A stretch of DNA of 64,000 nucleotides from Methanospirillum lacunae (GCF_003173355.1 NZ_QGMY01000007.1:62001-126000); one strand, 5' to 3'; positions 16,859 to 26,115 are shown, counted from the stretch's first letter. Numbers and translations are program-made. The notes: a model not told the origin generated them from the letters alone.

Positions 16859-17592
16859 TTAAGCAGACTCGGTGCAGGATTCTGTTTGTGTAAGGAAGAC
16901 GCACACCGGGCTGCAACTTTTTTTTCAGTCTCCGATACAGGGCTCCATCCACTCTTATCTAAACTTTTAATCGCAGCATCGATTTCGGCATAACAGATTC
17001 CAAGTTCATCTTCATCGGTCTGGCCATGCCAGAGGCCCGCAGATGGTGCCCTGGAGATTATCGAGTCAGGAACACCGAGAAACCGGGCGAGATCCCACAC
17101 ATCTGTCTTGAGCAGGTGGACTATGGGCTGGACATCTGCTGCATTGTCGCCATGTTTTGTACAATATCCAAGGAGAAACTCAGTTCTGTTTGATGTCCCA
17201 CAGACAAGGAATGAATCGCGATTTGCAACATAATAGAGTACTGCCATCCTGGTACGGGCCATCAGGTTGCCGATAAGATAGTTGGACTCAACAAATCCGG
17301 GAATCATCCGGTATTGATCTACGATTTTGCCAATAGGAATGGTCTCAACCTGTATTGAGAGGACCCTGGCAAGTGTAGCAACATCAGCTCCATCCACTGG
17401 AGGAGTGACATCACTTGGCATATATATTCCGAGCACCTGGGATGAACCTACAGCTCGGGTGCAGAGGGCAGCCACCACCGCTGAGTCAACACCACCGGAT
17501 AAACCGACGACATAACCACTGGCATGCGATTTTTTCAATGTTGCCCGAAGAAGATCAGAGATCTGATCTGCGATATCAGAACAATCCGGCAT
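16849..17592 (-). CDS. nadE: NAD+ synthetase
   Basis: A 247-residue ammonia-dependent NAD+ synthetase that amidates deamido-NAD+ with ATP. The PP-loop VVGLSGGVDSAVVAAL is intact. GTSNRTEFLLGYCTKHGDNA, which contacts the nicotinate and ATP, and APSAGLWHGQTDEDELG complete the signature. There is no glutaminase domain. The ATG at 17592 has a GGTG site 8 bases upstream and is preferred over a GTG eight codons earlier. Its stop is 10 bases inside the convergent pgi gene. The downstream side of its start leads to the NcsA-like gene, 41 bases upstream, on the same strand. Confidence 0.93.
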   Translation of the reverse strand: MPDCSDIADQISDLLRATLKKSHASGYVVGLSGGVDSAVVAALCTRAVGSSQVLGIYMPSDVTPPVDGADVATLARVLSIQVETIPIGKIVDQYRMIPGFVESNYLIGNLMARTRMAVLYYVANRDSFLVCGTSNRTEFLLGYCTKHGDNAADVQPIVHLLKTDVWDLARFLGVPDSIISRAPSAGLWHGQTDEDELGICYAEIDAAIKSLDKSGWSPVSETEKKVAARCASSLHKQNPAPSLLNQV

Positions 17593-17633
17593 AAGCACCA
17601 GTATACCACTTCCCACAGGGAGTAAAAAAGGTA

Positions 17634-18293
17634 TCAGTCTTCACTGGTAAGGAACAGGAGGTTATCATGATAATGTCGCATGGCATGGGGAGCGGAGGGG
17701 TGACCTGCCGTAAACTCTCCAAGAAGTGTCCGAAGAGATTTTTCAAGAGAAATCAGATGATATTCCTGATATTCTAACCCACGAACCGATACTCCATAAT
17801 GATCTGCAAACAGTTGCAGTTCTTTATCCGGAATCTCTCTGAAGGGAAGCATAACGGGAATTGATAAGTTAGGATGATCCCCATTCAGGAGAAGATCTAC
17901 CTTATCACTGAAAAGGGCATCAAGAGTCCTGACTGCAATGTCTTCTGTAGTATCAGAAAGAGCAATCCGTGTTACCCCGGCCTTTATTGCAATATCTGAC
18001 AGCGCCTGCAAAGGAACAGGTTCATTCAGAGTGGCGGAATCAGGAAGAATTAACCTGATGAGACCCACATCAGACCTATTATTCAAGAGGTTTTCAAGAA
18101 ATACAAACAAGGGTTCACTACCCCGCATACCTTCAAAAAAACCAATCCGATCTCCCCTGACCAGCCAGTGATTCTGTCTGATCACACGCTTTGCCCTTGA
18201 TACGATATCAGTACAGAGGTGGTCAGCGCACAAGTGCCGCCCTGAATAACTCTGATATAAGACGGCAGGCATCCTGCACCGGTCACACTGCAT
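17634..18293 (-). CDS. Degenerate NcsA/TtuA-family (tRNA 2-thiolation) protein without PP-loop
   Basis: A 219-residue protein with the layout of archaeal tRNA-thiolating enzymes. It has an N-terminal zinc finger (Cys3, Cys6, Cys22, and His25 or Cys27 in LCADHLC), a helix rich in Arg and Lys, then the ATP pyrophosphatase fold. The nucleotide loop, normally SGGKDS, reads EGMRGSE at residues 54-60, and the later GHNxDD motif reads LSDTTED at 111-117. PFREIPDKELQLFA near the C-terminus is well kept. The C-terminal zinc cysteines are absent. It should not adenylate tRNA by itself. It may be a regulatory or scaffold paralogue, or bind tRNA. It is cotranscribed with nadE. Confidence 0.75.
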   Translation of the reverse strand: MQCDRCRMPAVLYQSYSGRHLCADHLCTDIVSRAKRVIRQNHWLVRGDRIGFFEGMRGSEPLFVFLENLLNNRSDVGLIRLILPDSATLNEPVPLQALSDIAIKAGVTRIALSDTTEDIAVRTLDALFSDKVDLLLNGDHPNLSIPVMLPFREIPDKELQLFADHYGVSVRGLEYQEYHLISLEKSLRTLLGEFTAGHPSAPHAMRHYHDNLLFLTSED

Positions 18294-18342
18294 AAGAATC
18301 CCAATCAGTCTTAACTATTCTCTGCCATAAACCCATAAGCTA

Positions 18343-19200
18343 ATGCATCTTTCGGCTGACGATGTCAGGTCTCTTCACAAGTATGATCTCAGAGTTCTCC
18401 AGTCACTTGAGTTTCTCATGAGCAGATATGACTGGGTTCCGGTCGAAGAACTAACAAAAAACTCCAGGCTTTCTGCAAGTGAGGTGAATTACAGGGTCAG
18501 GAGACTTGTAGATAAAGGGATGATCAAATTCACCCAGATTCCATACCCTAGTTACTGTCTACTATACAACGGATATGACACGCTCGCAGTCAACCATCTC
18601 GCCAAAAAAGGAACAATATCAGCACTTGGAACGCTCGTTGGTGAGGGAAAAGAGTCGCTTGTGTATGAAGCGATCGGAACCGGGCCGGTCATTCTTAAGT
18701 TTCACCGGGTCGGACAGCGATCATTCAAGACTGTCCAGCGATCCAGGGGATTCCTTCCAGACAAGGGACACTGCCCCTGGATCTTTGCCTCACACCTATC
18801 AGCCGAACAGGAGTATATCGCCCTCTCAACCCTGCATCGGACGGTCTCTGTACCGGTTCCCCTCCTGATGAACCGTAATGTTGTTGTGATGTCCCATATC
18901 GCTGGCGCAAACCTTAACGTTGTGACACTAGCCGAACCTGGAAAATTCTTTGATGAGATCATTGAAGGTATCACAAAAGCGTATAAACTCGGGTTTGTCC
19001 ATGGAGATTTATCAGAATATAATATCATGACTGACGGGGAGAAACCAGTTATCATCGACTGGCCTCAGTGGGTGGCACCAGATCATCCAAACGCAGAAGA
19101 GATTCTTGATCATGATATCAGAACCGTCTGCCAGTTTTTCCAGAGGAAGTACCAGATGAAGATTGATCCTGATGAACTCAGAAGCAGCGTGATCGGGTGA
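18343..19200 (+). CDS. rio2: RIO2-type atypical protein kinase
   Basis: A 285-residue protein. The N-terminal 85 residues are a winged helix, and the rest is a RIO kinase/ATPase fold. The ATP loop reads LVGEGKESLVYEA, the catalytic loop HGDLSEYNIM, and the metal loop IIDWPQ. Rio2 acts in late 40S-like small-subunit ribosome maturation in archaea and eukaryotes, probably as an ATPase. The length is normal for archaea. Its stop codon overlaps the GTG start of the DUF460 gene, so they are coupled, and thiL follows in the same operon. Confidence 0.94.
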   Translation: MHLSADDVRSLHKYDLRVLQSLEFLMSRYDWVPVEELTKNSRLSASEVNYRVRRLVDKGMIKFTQIPYPSYCLLYNGYDTLAVNHLAKKGTISALGTLVGEGKESLVYEAIGTGPVILKFHRVGQRSFKTVQRSRGFLPDKGHCPWIFASHLSAEQEYIALSTLHRTVSVPVPLLMNRNVVVMSHIAGANLNVVTLAEPGKFFDEIIEGITKAYKLGFVHGDLSEYNIMTDGEKPVIIDWPQWVAPDHPNAEEILDHDIRTVCQFFQRKYQMKIDPDELRSSVIG

Positions 19201-21146
19201 AGGTTTTCGGGATAGATATCATCAGGGGATCAACCCGGTCGCGGACAATTGCTCCCAAATATGCTCTTGTTACTGTCCTTGATGGGAAGGTTACCAGTGA
19301 GGAGAGTGTCTCTCTTTTTAGACTCATGCGTCTCGTACACCGGCACCGGCCTGAAATCCTTGCTGTTGACAGCATTCAGGAAGTGGCACCACATACTCAG
19401 GATGTCTACCGGTTTATCGAACAACTCCCCCCACAGACCAGGTTTGTTTCAGTAACCGGGGGAGAGAAGCAGACCGGCCTTATCCAGGTTGCAGCGAGGT
19501 TCAACATCACCTTCAACCGGTTTGACCCCTACGCAGAGGCGCGGGCTATTGCACTGGTCGCCTCTCAGGGAGCCGGGGTTGAGGTGATAGCATTTGAGAA
19601 CGAGACTGAAATTGTTGTCTCACGGAACCGGTCACCAGGAAAAGGAGGATGGAGCCAGAACCGGTATGCCCGAAAGATCCATGGAAATGTGCTCACCTAT
19701 GCCAGGGATATAGAACACGAACTGCAGAGTGCAGGCCTAAACTTCTGGAAGAAAGAGTTCAAGGCATTCGGGGGAGTCTCCCGGGTGGTCTTTCACGTTC
19801 GGGAGAAACGCGAGGATGTCCGGATCCCCACCTCAAGAGGAGGGGATGTCCAGGTTAGAATATCTGGAAAACGCCTTGAACGTATTCAGTTCAGGCCACT
19901 TAATACGAAGCCCCGGTATCTTATCGTAGGGATTGATCCAGGTACAACGGTGGGGATAGCCGCCCTAGACCTGAATGGTGAACTCATCAAGGTTCACAGT
20001 TCCCGTCAGATGAACATGGGCGATGTTATCGAATTTCTCTATGAAATTGGAAAGCCGATCATCATTGCTACAGATGTATCCCCGATGCCCTTCTCAGTTG
20101 AAAAGATACGACGCGCCTTCCAGGCTGTGGCACACATACCCAGGCAGGATATCAGCGTTGAGACAAAGTATGAACTTGCTGGAAAGTACGGATATGGCAA
20201 TGACCATGAACGCGATGCCCTGACTGCAGCAATTGAGGCATCCCGCTTCTGGAAACACAAGTTCACAAGCATATTGAAACGAGTTCCTCCCGGTGTTGAC
20301 TTGGATGAGATCAAAGCCGGGATAATCAGGGGCCAGTCTCTGGAGCAGATTCTTGGAACACTACATGAAGATCGCCAGACCATCAAGACAAAAAAGCCTG
20401 ATATAACACTCGACTCATCAGACGAACGAGTCAGGATTCTCGACGGGCAGGTAAAAGATCTCAGATCTTTGATAAGTGAGCTCCAAAAGGACATTGAAGG
20501 GCTCAAAGATGAGAACCGGAAACTAAAAGGTGAGAATAAAAATCTTAAATCCCATAAAATCCGTCAGATAAATGTCAATCCTGAAATAGCCAGAAGGGAT
20601 CTCATCATCGAGAATCTTAAAAAGAGAGTGCGATTTGAGGAGAAAAATAATAAAAAACTTCACAAGCGGCTCAAGAGGATGAAAGAAGTTGAGAATGGTA
20701 GTCCAAATGAAGATCTTCAGGCAGTCAAGGTAATCGTTGATCTCTCTCGTGAAAGTATCAGATCGGTAAACGAACGAATAGGCCTTAAAAGTGGTGACAT
20801 TCTGCAGGTCAGAACTCCGGGAATATGGGGAAAAAACAATATTCACGATCTGAGCCAGGCAGGTATAGGTGCACTCATTATAGGAGAACGTTCTACCGGT
20901 TCAATCCCGGAAGAATTGCTTGATCTCTCCTATGCTGAGGAACTCCCGGTTATTCCCGGAGCATCAGTGCCGGTTAGTATCAAAGGTGATTTTGGATCCT
21001 GCGACCCCGACCAGCTTTATGAAGCTATGAAAATCTGGCAGGACGGTCTGGATGAATTTAGAAGACAGCAGAGTGAAGCCATGATCGATGGAATCTTCAA
21101 AGAGTACCAGGCCCAGAGAGAGAAACAGGTGAGAAGAAATGGATGA
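19197..21146 (+). CDS. DUF460 RNase H-fold protein with coiled coil
   Basis: A 649-residue archaeal protein of the DUF460/COG2433 kind. Two RNase H-like segments are visible: residues 1-110, starting KVFGIDIIRG, and about 235-340, with IVGIDPGTTVGIAAL and DRDAL-like HERDALTAA. Residues about 400-500 form a long Lys- and Glu-rich coiled coil (ELQKDIEGLKDENRKLKG). The C-terminal part is an alpha/beta domain. A nuclease role has been proposed for the family but not shown. The GTG start overlaps the rio2 stop, and its end overlaps thiL by 8 bases, which fits one ribosome- or RNA-related operon. Confidence 0.85.
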   Translation: MKVFGIDIIRGSTRSRTIAPKYALVTVLDGKVTSEESVSLFRLMRLVHRHRPEILAVDSIQEVAPHTQDVYRFIEQLPPQTRFVSVTGGEKQTGLIQVAARFNITFNRFDPYAEARAIALVASQGAGVEVIAFENETEIVVSRNRSPGKGGWSQNRYARKIHGNVLTYARDIEHELQSAGLNFWKKEFKAFGGVSRVVFHVREKREDVRIPTSRGGDVQVRISGKRLERIQFRPLNTKPRYLIVGIDPGTTVGIAALDLNGELIKVHSSRQMNMGDVIEFLYEIGKPIIIATDVSPMPFSVEKIRRAFQAVAHIPRQDISVETKYELAGKYGYGNDHERDALTAAIEASRFWKHKFTSILKRVPPGVDLDEIKAGIIRGQSLEQILGTLHEDRQTIKTKKPDITLDSSDERVRILDGQVKDLRSLISELQKDIEGLKDENRKLKGENKNLKSHKIRQINVNPEIARRDLIIENLKKRVRFEEKNNKKLHKRLKRMKEVENGSPNEDLQAVKVIVDLSRESIRSVNERIGLKSGDILQVRTPGIWGKNNIHDLSQAGIGALIIGERSTGSIPEELLDLSYAEELPVIPGASVPVSIKGDFGSCDPDQLYEAMKIWQDGLDEFRRQQSEAMIDGIFKEYQAQREKQVRRNG

Positions 21147-22005
21147 TCGAGAACTACTTGATATCATCTGCCCGGTACTAGGCGGTGAGGCATGTAGTGA
21201 TGATTGTGCAGTATTGCCCGAAATTAAAGGAATACCGGTTGTTTCCACAGATATGCTTCATGAAACAACAGACTTCCCTTCAGGGATGACAAACTGGCAG
21301 ATCGGGTGGATGGCAATCGCTGTCACCATAAGTGATCTCGCATCCATGGGGGCTTTACCAAAGTATCTCACCCTCGCTATCGGTCTTGATCGTGAAGACA
21401 GGCTCAATGACATCATACATGGGGCTCAGGAATGCTGCCTGAAATTTGGATCTCAGTATGTCGGAGGAGACCTCGATGCTCATACAGAGCTTACCCTTGT
21501 CTCCACCGGTATCGGTGTTGTGACAGATGGGAAACCAGTGAGGAGATCAGGAGCAAGACCAGGAGATCTAGTTGGAGTTACAGGGATCCAGGGACGTGCA
21601 ATGGCAGGGCTAAAAGGTGACAGGAGATACTGGAGAGATCTCTGCGAACCATCACCACGGGTACTTGAAGGAATCGCCATCCGACAGGCTGGTGCCACAT
21701 CCATGATGGATATCAGTGATGGTCTCGCTATCTCTGTTCATGACATAATGAAAGCATCAGGAGTCGGTTGTGAGTTATCCCGCTCAGAGATCCCGTGCCT
21801 CCCAGATTACAAACCAGATGAAGCACTCATGATGGCACTCTTTGGTGGTGGGGATTTTGAACTGTTATTCACAATATCCTCCATAGACAGGCAAATCCTC
21901 CCCAAAGGAACATCAATAATCGGAGCGGTGACAGAAAAGCAGGAGATACTACTTGACGGAAATCTGCTCCCTGCTGAAGGATATCGCCACAACTGGAATC
22001 ATTAA
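21139..22005 (+). CDS. thiL: Thiamine-monophosphate kinase
   Basis: A 288-residue PurM-like kinase that phosphorylates thiamine monophosphate to the active diphosphate. DDCAVLPE, VSTDMLHETTDF, MAIAVTISDLASMGA, VGGDLD and DISDGLA are the metal and nucleotide loops. An AGGTGAG ribosome site precedes the ATG by 5 bases, inside the end of the DUF460 gene. No TPP riboswitch-like sequence lies upstream, so regulation probably follows the operon. Confidence 0.93.
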   Translation: MDDRELLDIICPVLGGEACSDDCAVLPEIKGIPVVSTDMLHETTDFPSGMTNWQIGWMAIAVTISDLASMGALPKYLTLAIGLDREDRLNDIIHGAQECCLKFGSQYVGGDLDAHTELTLVSTGIGVVTDGKPVRRSGARPGDLVGVTGIQGRAMAGLKGDRRYWRDLCEPSPRVLEGIAIRQAGATSMMDISDGLAISVHDIMKASGVGCELSRSEIPCLPDYKPDEALMMALFGGGDFELLFTISSIDRQILPKGTSIIGAVTEKQEILLDGNLLPAEGYRHNWNH

Positions 22006-22034
22006 GAAAAAAAAGGATTCATACTGATCAGGAC

Positions 22035-23987
22035 CTATGTCCACTGGTAGGTGTACCGCCAGTAATGATAATTATTGGAGAAACGGGTATAGCCCTGGTA
22101 GAGATTATCATAAATCCGGGAGATGTATAGTTGCTCATTGATCTTCTGGAAGTATGGGAAAGCTTCGGTAATCTTCCCTTCTTTGTATAATATTCGTCCC
22201 ATGCCATACAATGCATCATGGTTATCAGGATCCAGCTCTAGGGATTTGTTGAAGTCTGCTTTTGCTTTGTCGTCCTGATCCACCATCTGATAAGCAGCTC
22301 CCCTGTTCACATAGGTGGTACTCAGGTTTGGACTGAGGTTTATCGCCTGTGTATATGCAGGGATTGAACCAAGGGGGTAGCCCTGCTGGAAGTATGCATA
22401 CGCAAGGCTGAGCCATGCATCAGTCATATTCGGATTAATCTCCGTGACTTTTTTATAGGCTTTCTCTGATATGTCAAATTTTTGTGCCCTGTCGGCAGCA
22501 TATCCGATGTTCATCCAGGCGAGGGTGTTGTTGGGATCTTTCTCTAATAAGTTATCGTAAAAATGAAGAGACTCATCAGCCCGGTTAACTTTTCGAAGTG
22601 TCTCGATGAAGCCCTGCCATGCAGCATTATAAGATGGAGAAAGGTTCAGCGTTTTTCTAAATGCTGATTCTGCAGTATCGTAATCCTTGTTCCAGAAAGA
22701 TGCATCCCCAAGGATGTACCAGGCATCAGGGGAAGTTGGGTTCAGCGCTGTAGCTTTCTTCCCTGCTTCTGCTGAACCCTTAAAGTCTCCCAGTTCTTTC
22801 TTGGTCTTTGCCATGTAAGTCCAAGACGATGAATCATCAGGGTTCATGCGAGTGGCATTTTCAAACTCGAATAGTGCTTTATCATACTGTTTCTCCTGCA
22901 ACAGCAGGAATCCAATGTTCGAATGGGTCGCATCGTTGGCTGGATTAAGAGTTAATGACCGGTTGAACGCTGAAAGAGACTCATTAAACTTCTGCTGATT
23001 CGCATACGAAAAACCGATACTTGACCATGCATCTGCTGAGTTATTATCTATTTTGAGTGCCTTCTGGGAAATATTGAGGGATTCACCAAATTCACCCACT
23101 GAATTCAGGATTCGGCTGTATGCCAGAAGAATTTCCAGATCATCGGGGTTTTTCTGGTACAGTGTGTTGTACGCTGCAATCGCCTTCTCAAGTTTGAGAC
23201 CTTTTGCCAAAAGGTCAGCTTCGGTCTTCTGATCTGACAGGTTTCCAGGGTTGAGTACATTCAGTTGTCCATATGCAACTGCTGCTTCTGAATATCGTTT
23301 TGAGGATTTGAGCAGATCGCCAAGAGCACGCCAGGAATCAGCATCACTTCTGTTTTCTATCAAGGCACGGTCATATGCTTTTGCTGCATCATTATACCGG
23401 CTTATATTCATGTAAATTTCAGCTTTTCTAACCCAGTATCGTGAGCTGTTGGGAGAGAGGTTGGTTACATTATTATACAGATCTAATGCCTCGCTATACT
23501 GTTTTTGTCCGGCATAGAACTCGGCAAGGCCAGTGTAGGCAGGAAGATATCCAGGGTCTTCCCTTATGACCTTTTTAAGTTCTGCACTCCCATTTCCAGG
23601 ATCTCCAGATTCAATCAGAATCTGACCACGATTTGTCCGTGCTGAAGAATTGACAGGATCCAGGGCAAGTACCTGATCATAGGCTTCCAGAGCTTCATTA
23701 TGCTCCCCGGCTTTTACCAGGAGATCACCAGAACGTAGCCAGAGATCAGGATTTGTGCTATTCAGACTGAGAGCTGCATCAATCAGTGCAATGGCCTTGG
23801 AATCATCACCTGATATTGAAGCATTTTGTCCTGCATTACTCAAACTCTCCTGGACATGGGTTACATTCACCGGTTTGTCAGTGATACAACCGGCACTCAA
23901 AACACAAAGCAGAATACTGAGGATAGAAACCCCAGTAAATAGCGGTGTAGCCAAGTTCCCATACGGTTCTCGCCCTGAATTGTTCAA
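22035..23987 (-). CDS. TPR-repeat lipoprotein, exported
   Basis: A 650-residue exported protein. A hydrophobic segment at residues 18-32 ends in LSAGC, a lipobox, so it is probably lipid-anchored at Cys33. From residue about 50 to 610 there are some 16 tetratricopeptide repeats with NPDDSSSW, ALxLNPxN and YxKALFEF patterns, which form a protein-binding superhelix outside the membrane. The end QLYISRIYDN followed by a Tyr-rich tail resembles the end of the PKD-TPR protein at 40550. Translation apparently starts at TTG, as no ATG lies before the signal peptide; the ribosome site is unclear. It lies downstream of the secreted-protein operon. Confidence 0.85.
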   Translation of the reverse strand: MNNSGREPYGNLATPLFTGVSILSILLCVLSAGCITDKPVNVTHVQESLSNAGQNASISGDDSKAIALIDAALSLNSTNPDLWLRSGDLLVKAGEHNEALEAYDQVLALDPVNSSARTNRGQILIESGDPGNGSAELKKVIREDPGYLPAYTGLAEFYAGQKQYSEALDLYNNVTNLSPNSSRYWVRKAEIYMNISRYNDAAKAYDRALIENRSDADSWRALGDLLKSSKRYSEAAVAYGQLNVLNPGNLSDQKTEADLLAKGLKLEKAIAAYNTLYQKNPDDLEILLAYSRILNSVGEFGESLNISQKALKIDNNSADAWSSIGFSYANQQKFNESLSAFNRSLTLNPANDATHSNIGFLLLQEKQYDKALFEFENATRMNPDDSSSWTYMAKTKKELGDFKGSAEAGKKATALNPTSPDAWYILGDASFWNKDYDTAESAFRKTLNLSPSYNAAWQGFIETLRKVNRADESLHFYDNLLEKDPNNTLAWMNIGYAADRAQKFDISEKAYKKVTEINPNMTDAWLSLAYAYFQQGYPLGSIPAYTQAINLSPNLSTTYVNRGAAYQMVDQDDKAKADFNKSLELDPDNHDALYGMGRILYKEGKITEAFPYFQKINEQLYISRIYDNLYQGYTRFSNNYHYWRYTYQWT

Positions 23988-24030
23988 TAGTTCAAAAGAT
24001 ATATGATCACCCGTTCAGTCAGAAAAAAAG

Positions 24031-24705
24031 TTAATATGCATTATTATAGGGGGTATACTTCGTGAGTTTGTAGGCTCCGTTAATATTCAGAGTGTCGGTA
24101 TACCCTTTTTGAGTGCTCGGAGTCATTGTGATGGTTGCTCCATCATACTGCGCACTTCCCACAACACCAATATCTCCTGAAGGAAGTACGACGCCTTTCC
24201 TTGGTTCAGGGTAATAGTTGTCAGGAATTGGTTGATCTGTTCCAGAACCTTCGGGAGAAACATTGATGAAATTGAGTTCCCGAGCTGTACTTGACCATTT
24301 CATATCAGTAAACTGACCAAGACTGGTGTTGTTGTAGGTGGCCATTGAAGTCTCATAATTATATGATGTACCAATCTTCAGTGCAACATCGTATGAGCCG
24401 GAGAGAAGGTACGTATGAACTGGATTCTGCTCATCTGACGTATTCCCATCACCAAAGTCCCAGGACCAGAATTCTGGATCACCATATGATGTATCAAAGA
24501 ACTGCACAGTAAACGGGGCATCACCTTTAACTCGATCTGCAGTAAAATTCGATGCCATCTCACTCGCACTGAAATATTCCCAGTCTGGATGACATATAAA
24601 TCCATCAGGATTTCCTAGTTCACTTGCCTTGAACTCATATGCCAGAACACTACCAGGAACTGCCATCATTATCACCATTAGGCAAACAGCCCAGAATTTA
24701 GCCAC
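24031..24705 (-). CDS. Secreted PKD-domain protein
   Basis: A 224-residue exported protein. Residues 1-22 are a signal peptide ending SVLA. Residues about 50-120 are a PKD domain (DAPFTVQFFDTS, FWSWDFGDGNTS, PVHTYLLSGSYDVALK). The remainder has beta-strand character and ends in a Tyr- and Asn-rich tail. PKD domains are common in archaeal surface proteins and mediate contacts. The start is GTG, with GGGAGTGA upstream. It begins 12 bases after the stop of a secreted protein and is the last gene of a three-gene operon. Confidence 0.82.
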   Translation of the reverse strand: MAKFWAVCLMVIMMAVPGSVLAYEFKASELGNPDGFICHPDWEYFSASEMASNFTADRVKGDAPFTVQFFDTSYGDPEFWSWDFGDGNTSDEQNPVHTYLLSGSYDVALKIGTSYNYETSMATYNNTSLGQFTDMKWSSTARELNFINVSPEGSGTDQPIPDNYYPEPRKGVVLPSGDIGVVGSAQYDGATITMTPSTQKGYTDTLNINGAYKLTKYTPYNNAY

Positions 24706-24716
24706 TAAATCACTCC

Positions 24717-25145
24717 CTAAATCCGCATACCTGATTTATACTCAAAATTTTTCATGAGATTTCTGATAGTGCCTGCGACTTCAGTGTTATCCCGCCATAC
24801 ATGTTCAGATGACGCATTCAAATCAGTATCTCTTCCCTCAAGGACTGATACAACAAACCTGGTTTTAGCAATACCTTCAGCCCCCTGACCATCAGTCCGG
24901 TTGGCACCGGTTATACTGACTGAATACTTCACCGCAGCAGGAACATTCTCATCCTCACCTATCAGGGTTGATCCCAGATGTGACTCATACGCAACATTCT
25001 GAATATTTGCGACAGACGATGAAGCACTGACCGAGGTGTCAAAAGGAGGAGTTACTACAGCTCCCATGGGACATGACACGCAAAATGACAGGAGAGGAAC
25101 CATGAGAAGCCGGATGCCATACCTGTCAAAAAACTCGGTTTTCAT
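24717..25145 (-). CDS. Secreted protein, short member of an unnamed surface-protein family
   Basis: A 142-residue exported protein with a signal peptide at residues 8-28. I do not recognise the family. The C-terminal 80 residues share a pattern with the next gene upstream: VPAAVKYxxxI, then AxGxAxTxFVxxxxEG, a Ser-rich stretch, D(N/S)T(E/K)V(A/N)G, and a final KxFxxxSG. The two proteins therefore share a duplicated domain of about 80 residues. It has an ATG start, lies 63 bases after its paralogue and 11 bases before the PKD gene. It is probably surface-exposed; structural rather than enzymatic by composition. Confidence 0.7.
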   Translation of the reverse strand: MKTEFFDRYGIRLLMVPLLSFCVSCPMGAVVTPPFDTSVSASSSVANIQNVAYESHLGSTLIGEDENVPAAVKYSVSITGANRTDGQGAEGIAKTRFVVSVLEGRDTDLNASSEHVWRDNTEVAGTIRNLMKNFEYKSGMRI

Positions 25146-25208
25146 CTATAAGGAATATTGTTGGGGATGAGTCCAAATAGTTTGTTCAGAGAGAAGAAAA
25201 CGAGGAGT

Positions 25209-26048
25209 TTAGGAACCCCCAACCTCAAGACCGGACTCAACACTGAAATCCTTTCCAAACTTGAATATTAGACCATTTACCTTGGTTGAATCAGCAAAGG
25301 TCTTTGTCGACGACTCATTCGAGGTGTTCTGATATCCTTCCCGATTCGTTATTACGAAGTTGGTTGCGGCACTACCCTGAGCGTATGGCAGCCCGGTTGA
25401 CGTATCCGGATGAATTCCAAGTTGATATTTAACTGCTGCAGGCACCGTGTCGTCATACCCAGTGGATCGACCCTGCGCAATAGTTGCCAATTGACCAGTT
25501 GTTAGTGACACATCTGATTTTGCATCATAAGAACTCTCAAATGCACCAATATATTTACCGACAATTTGAGAGACAAGCGGATTGTGAATTGACTGATTTA
25601 ATGGAGTCCAATTGCCAGTGGTTGTGAGAGTAAGTTGCTCTGAAGTACTCATGCGTGACCCTTTGTCAGGATCAGTTGCATAGGTTGAGACTATCGCAGA
25701 ATCAACATTATATCCCTTCTTATTCTGGTTTCCCTCATCAAAAGTCTGGTCTTTTGCGAGGGCCAGATAACCACCATTGGTCATCATGTCATTCTTATAG
25801 ATCAGATTTGATTCGGCAGACCCTGGAGACAAAAAACCCTGACTTTCTGCGTCAGTCCCGTTATAATTCCGGGTATTAATCTGAACCTGAGTCTGTGAAT
25901 CCATCATACCCACTAGTTGAAGGTTCGTGGTAGCCGGAACCTGCATATTGGTAGTCTTGCTCACATTCGGGAGCCGGTCTGCAGTGACCAGAGAACCTGC
26001 AAGGATCAGCAGAATGAGAACGAAATATAATGTTCCGCGTTTTGTCAT
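25209..26048 (-). CDS. Secreted protein, long member of the same unnamed family
   Basis: A 279-residue exported protein; residues 1-23 are a signal peptide ending VTA. The mature part is rich in Thr, Ser, Asn and Gln, with predicted beta strands and few charges, like S-layer or sheath-type proteins. The last 85 residues (from DDTVPAAVKYQLGI) match the C-terminal domain of the downstream gene, ending FGKDFSVESGLEVGGS. It is first in an operon with that gene and a PKD protein. Its 5' end faces the tRNA pair, 78 bases away. No known family was recognised. Confidence 0.7.
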   Translation of the reverse strand: MTKRGTLYFVLILLILAGSLVTADRLPNVSKTTNMQVPATTNLQLVGMMDSQTQVQINTRNYNGTDAESQGFLSPGSAESNLIYKNDMMTNGGYLALAKDQTFDEGNQNKKGYNVDSAIVSTYATDPDKGSRMSTSEQLTLTTTGNWTPLNQSIHNPLVSQIVGKYIGAFESSYDAKSDVSLTTGQLATIAQGRSTGYDDTVPAAVKYQLGIHPDTSTGLPYAQGSAATNFVITNREGYQNTSNESSTKTFADSTKVNGLIFKFGKDFSVESGLEVGGS

Positions 26049-26115
26049 AGGTATGAACCCCGGAATAAATGCTGAGTATAGTTTTCCCAGAGCGGTTTAA
26101 TAAGATGCTGGTATT

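Noticed and set aside
18343-22005. A TPP riboswitch upstream of thiL
   Set aside because: thiL begins inside the DUF460 gene with no leader space, and no conserved TPP-riboswitch sequence is seen.
24717-26048. A single gene split by a frameshift
   Set aside because: Each has its own signal peptide, start and complete C-terminal domain, so they are two paralogous genes.
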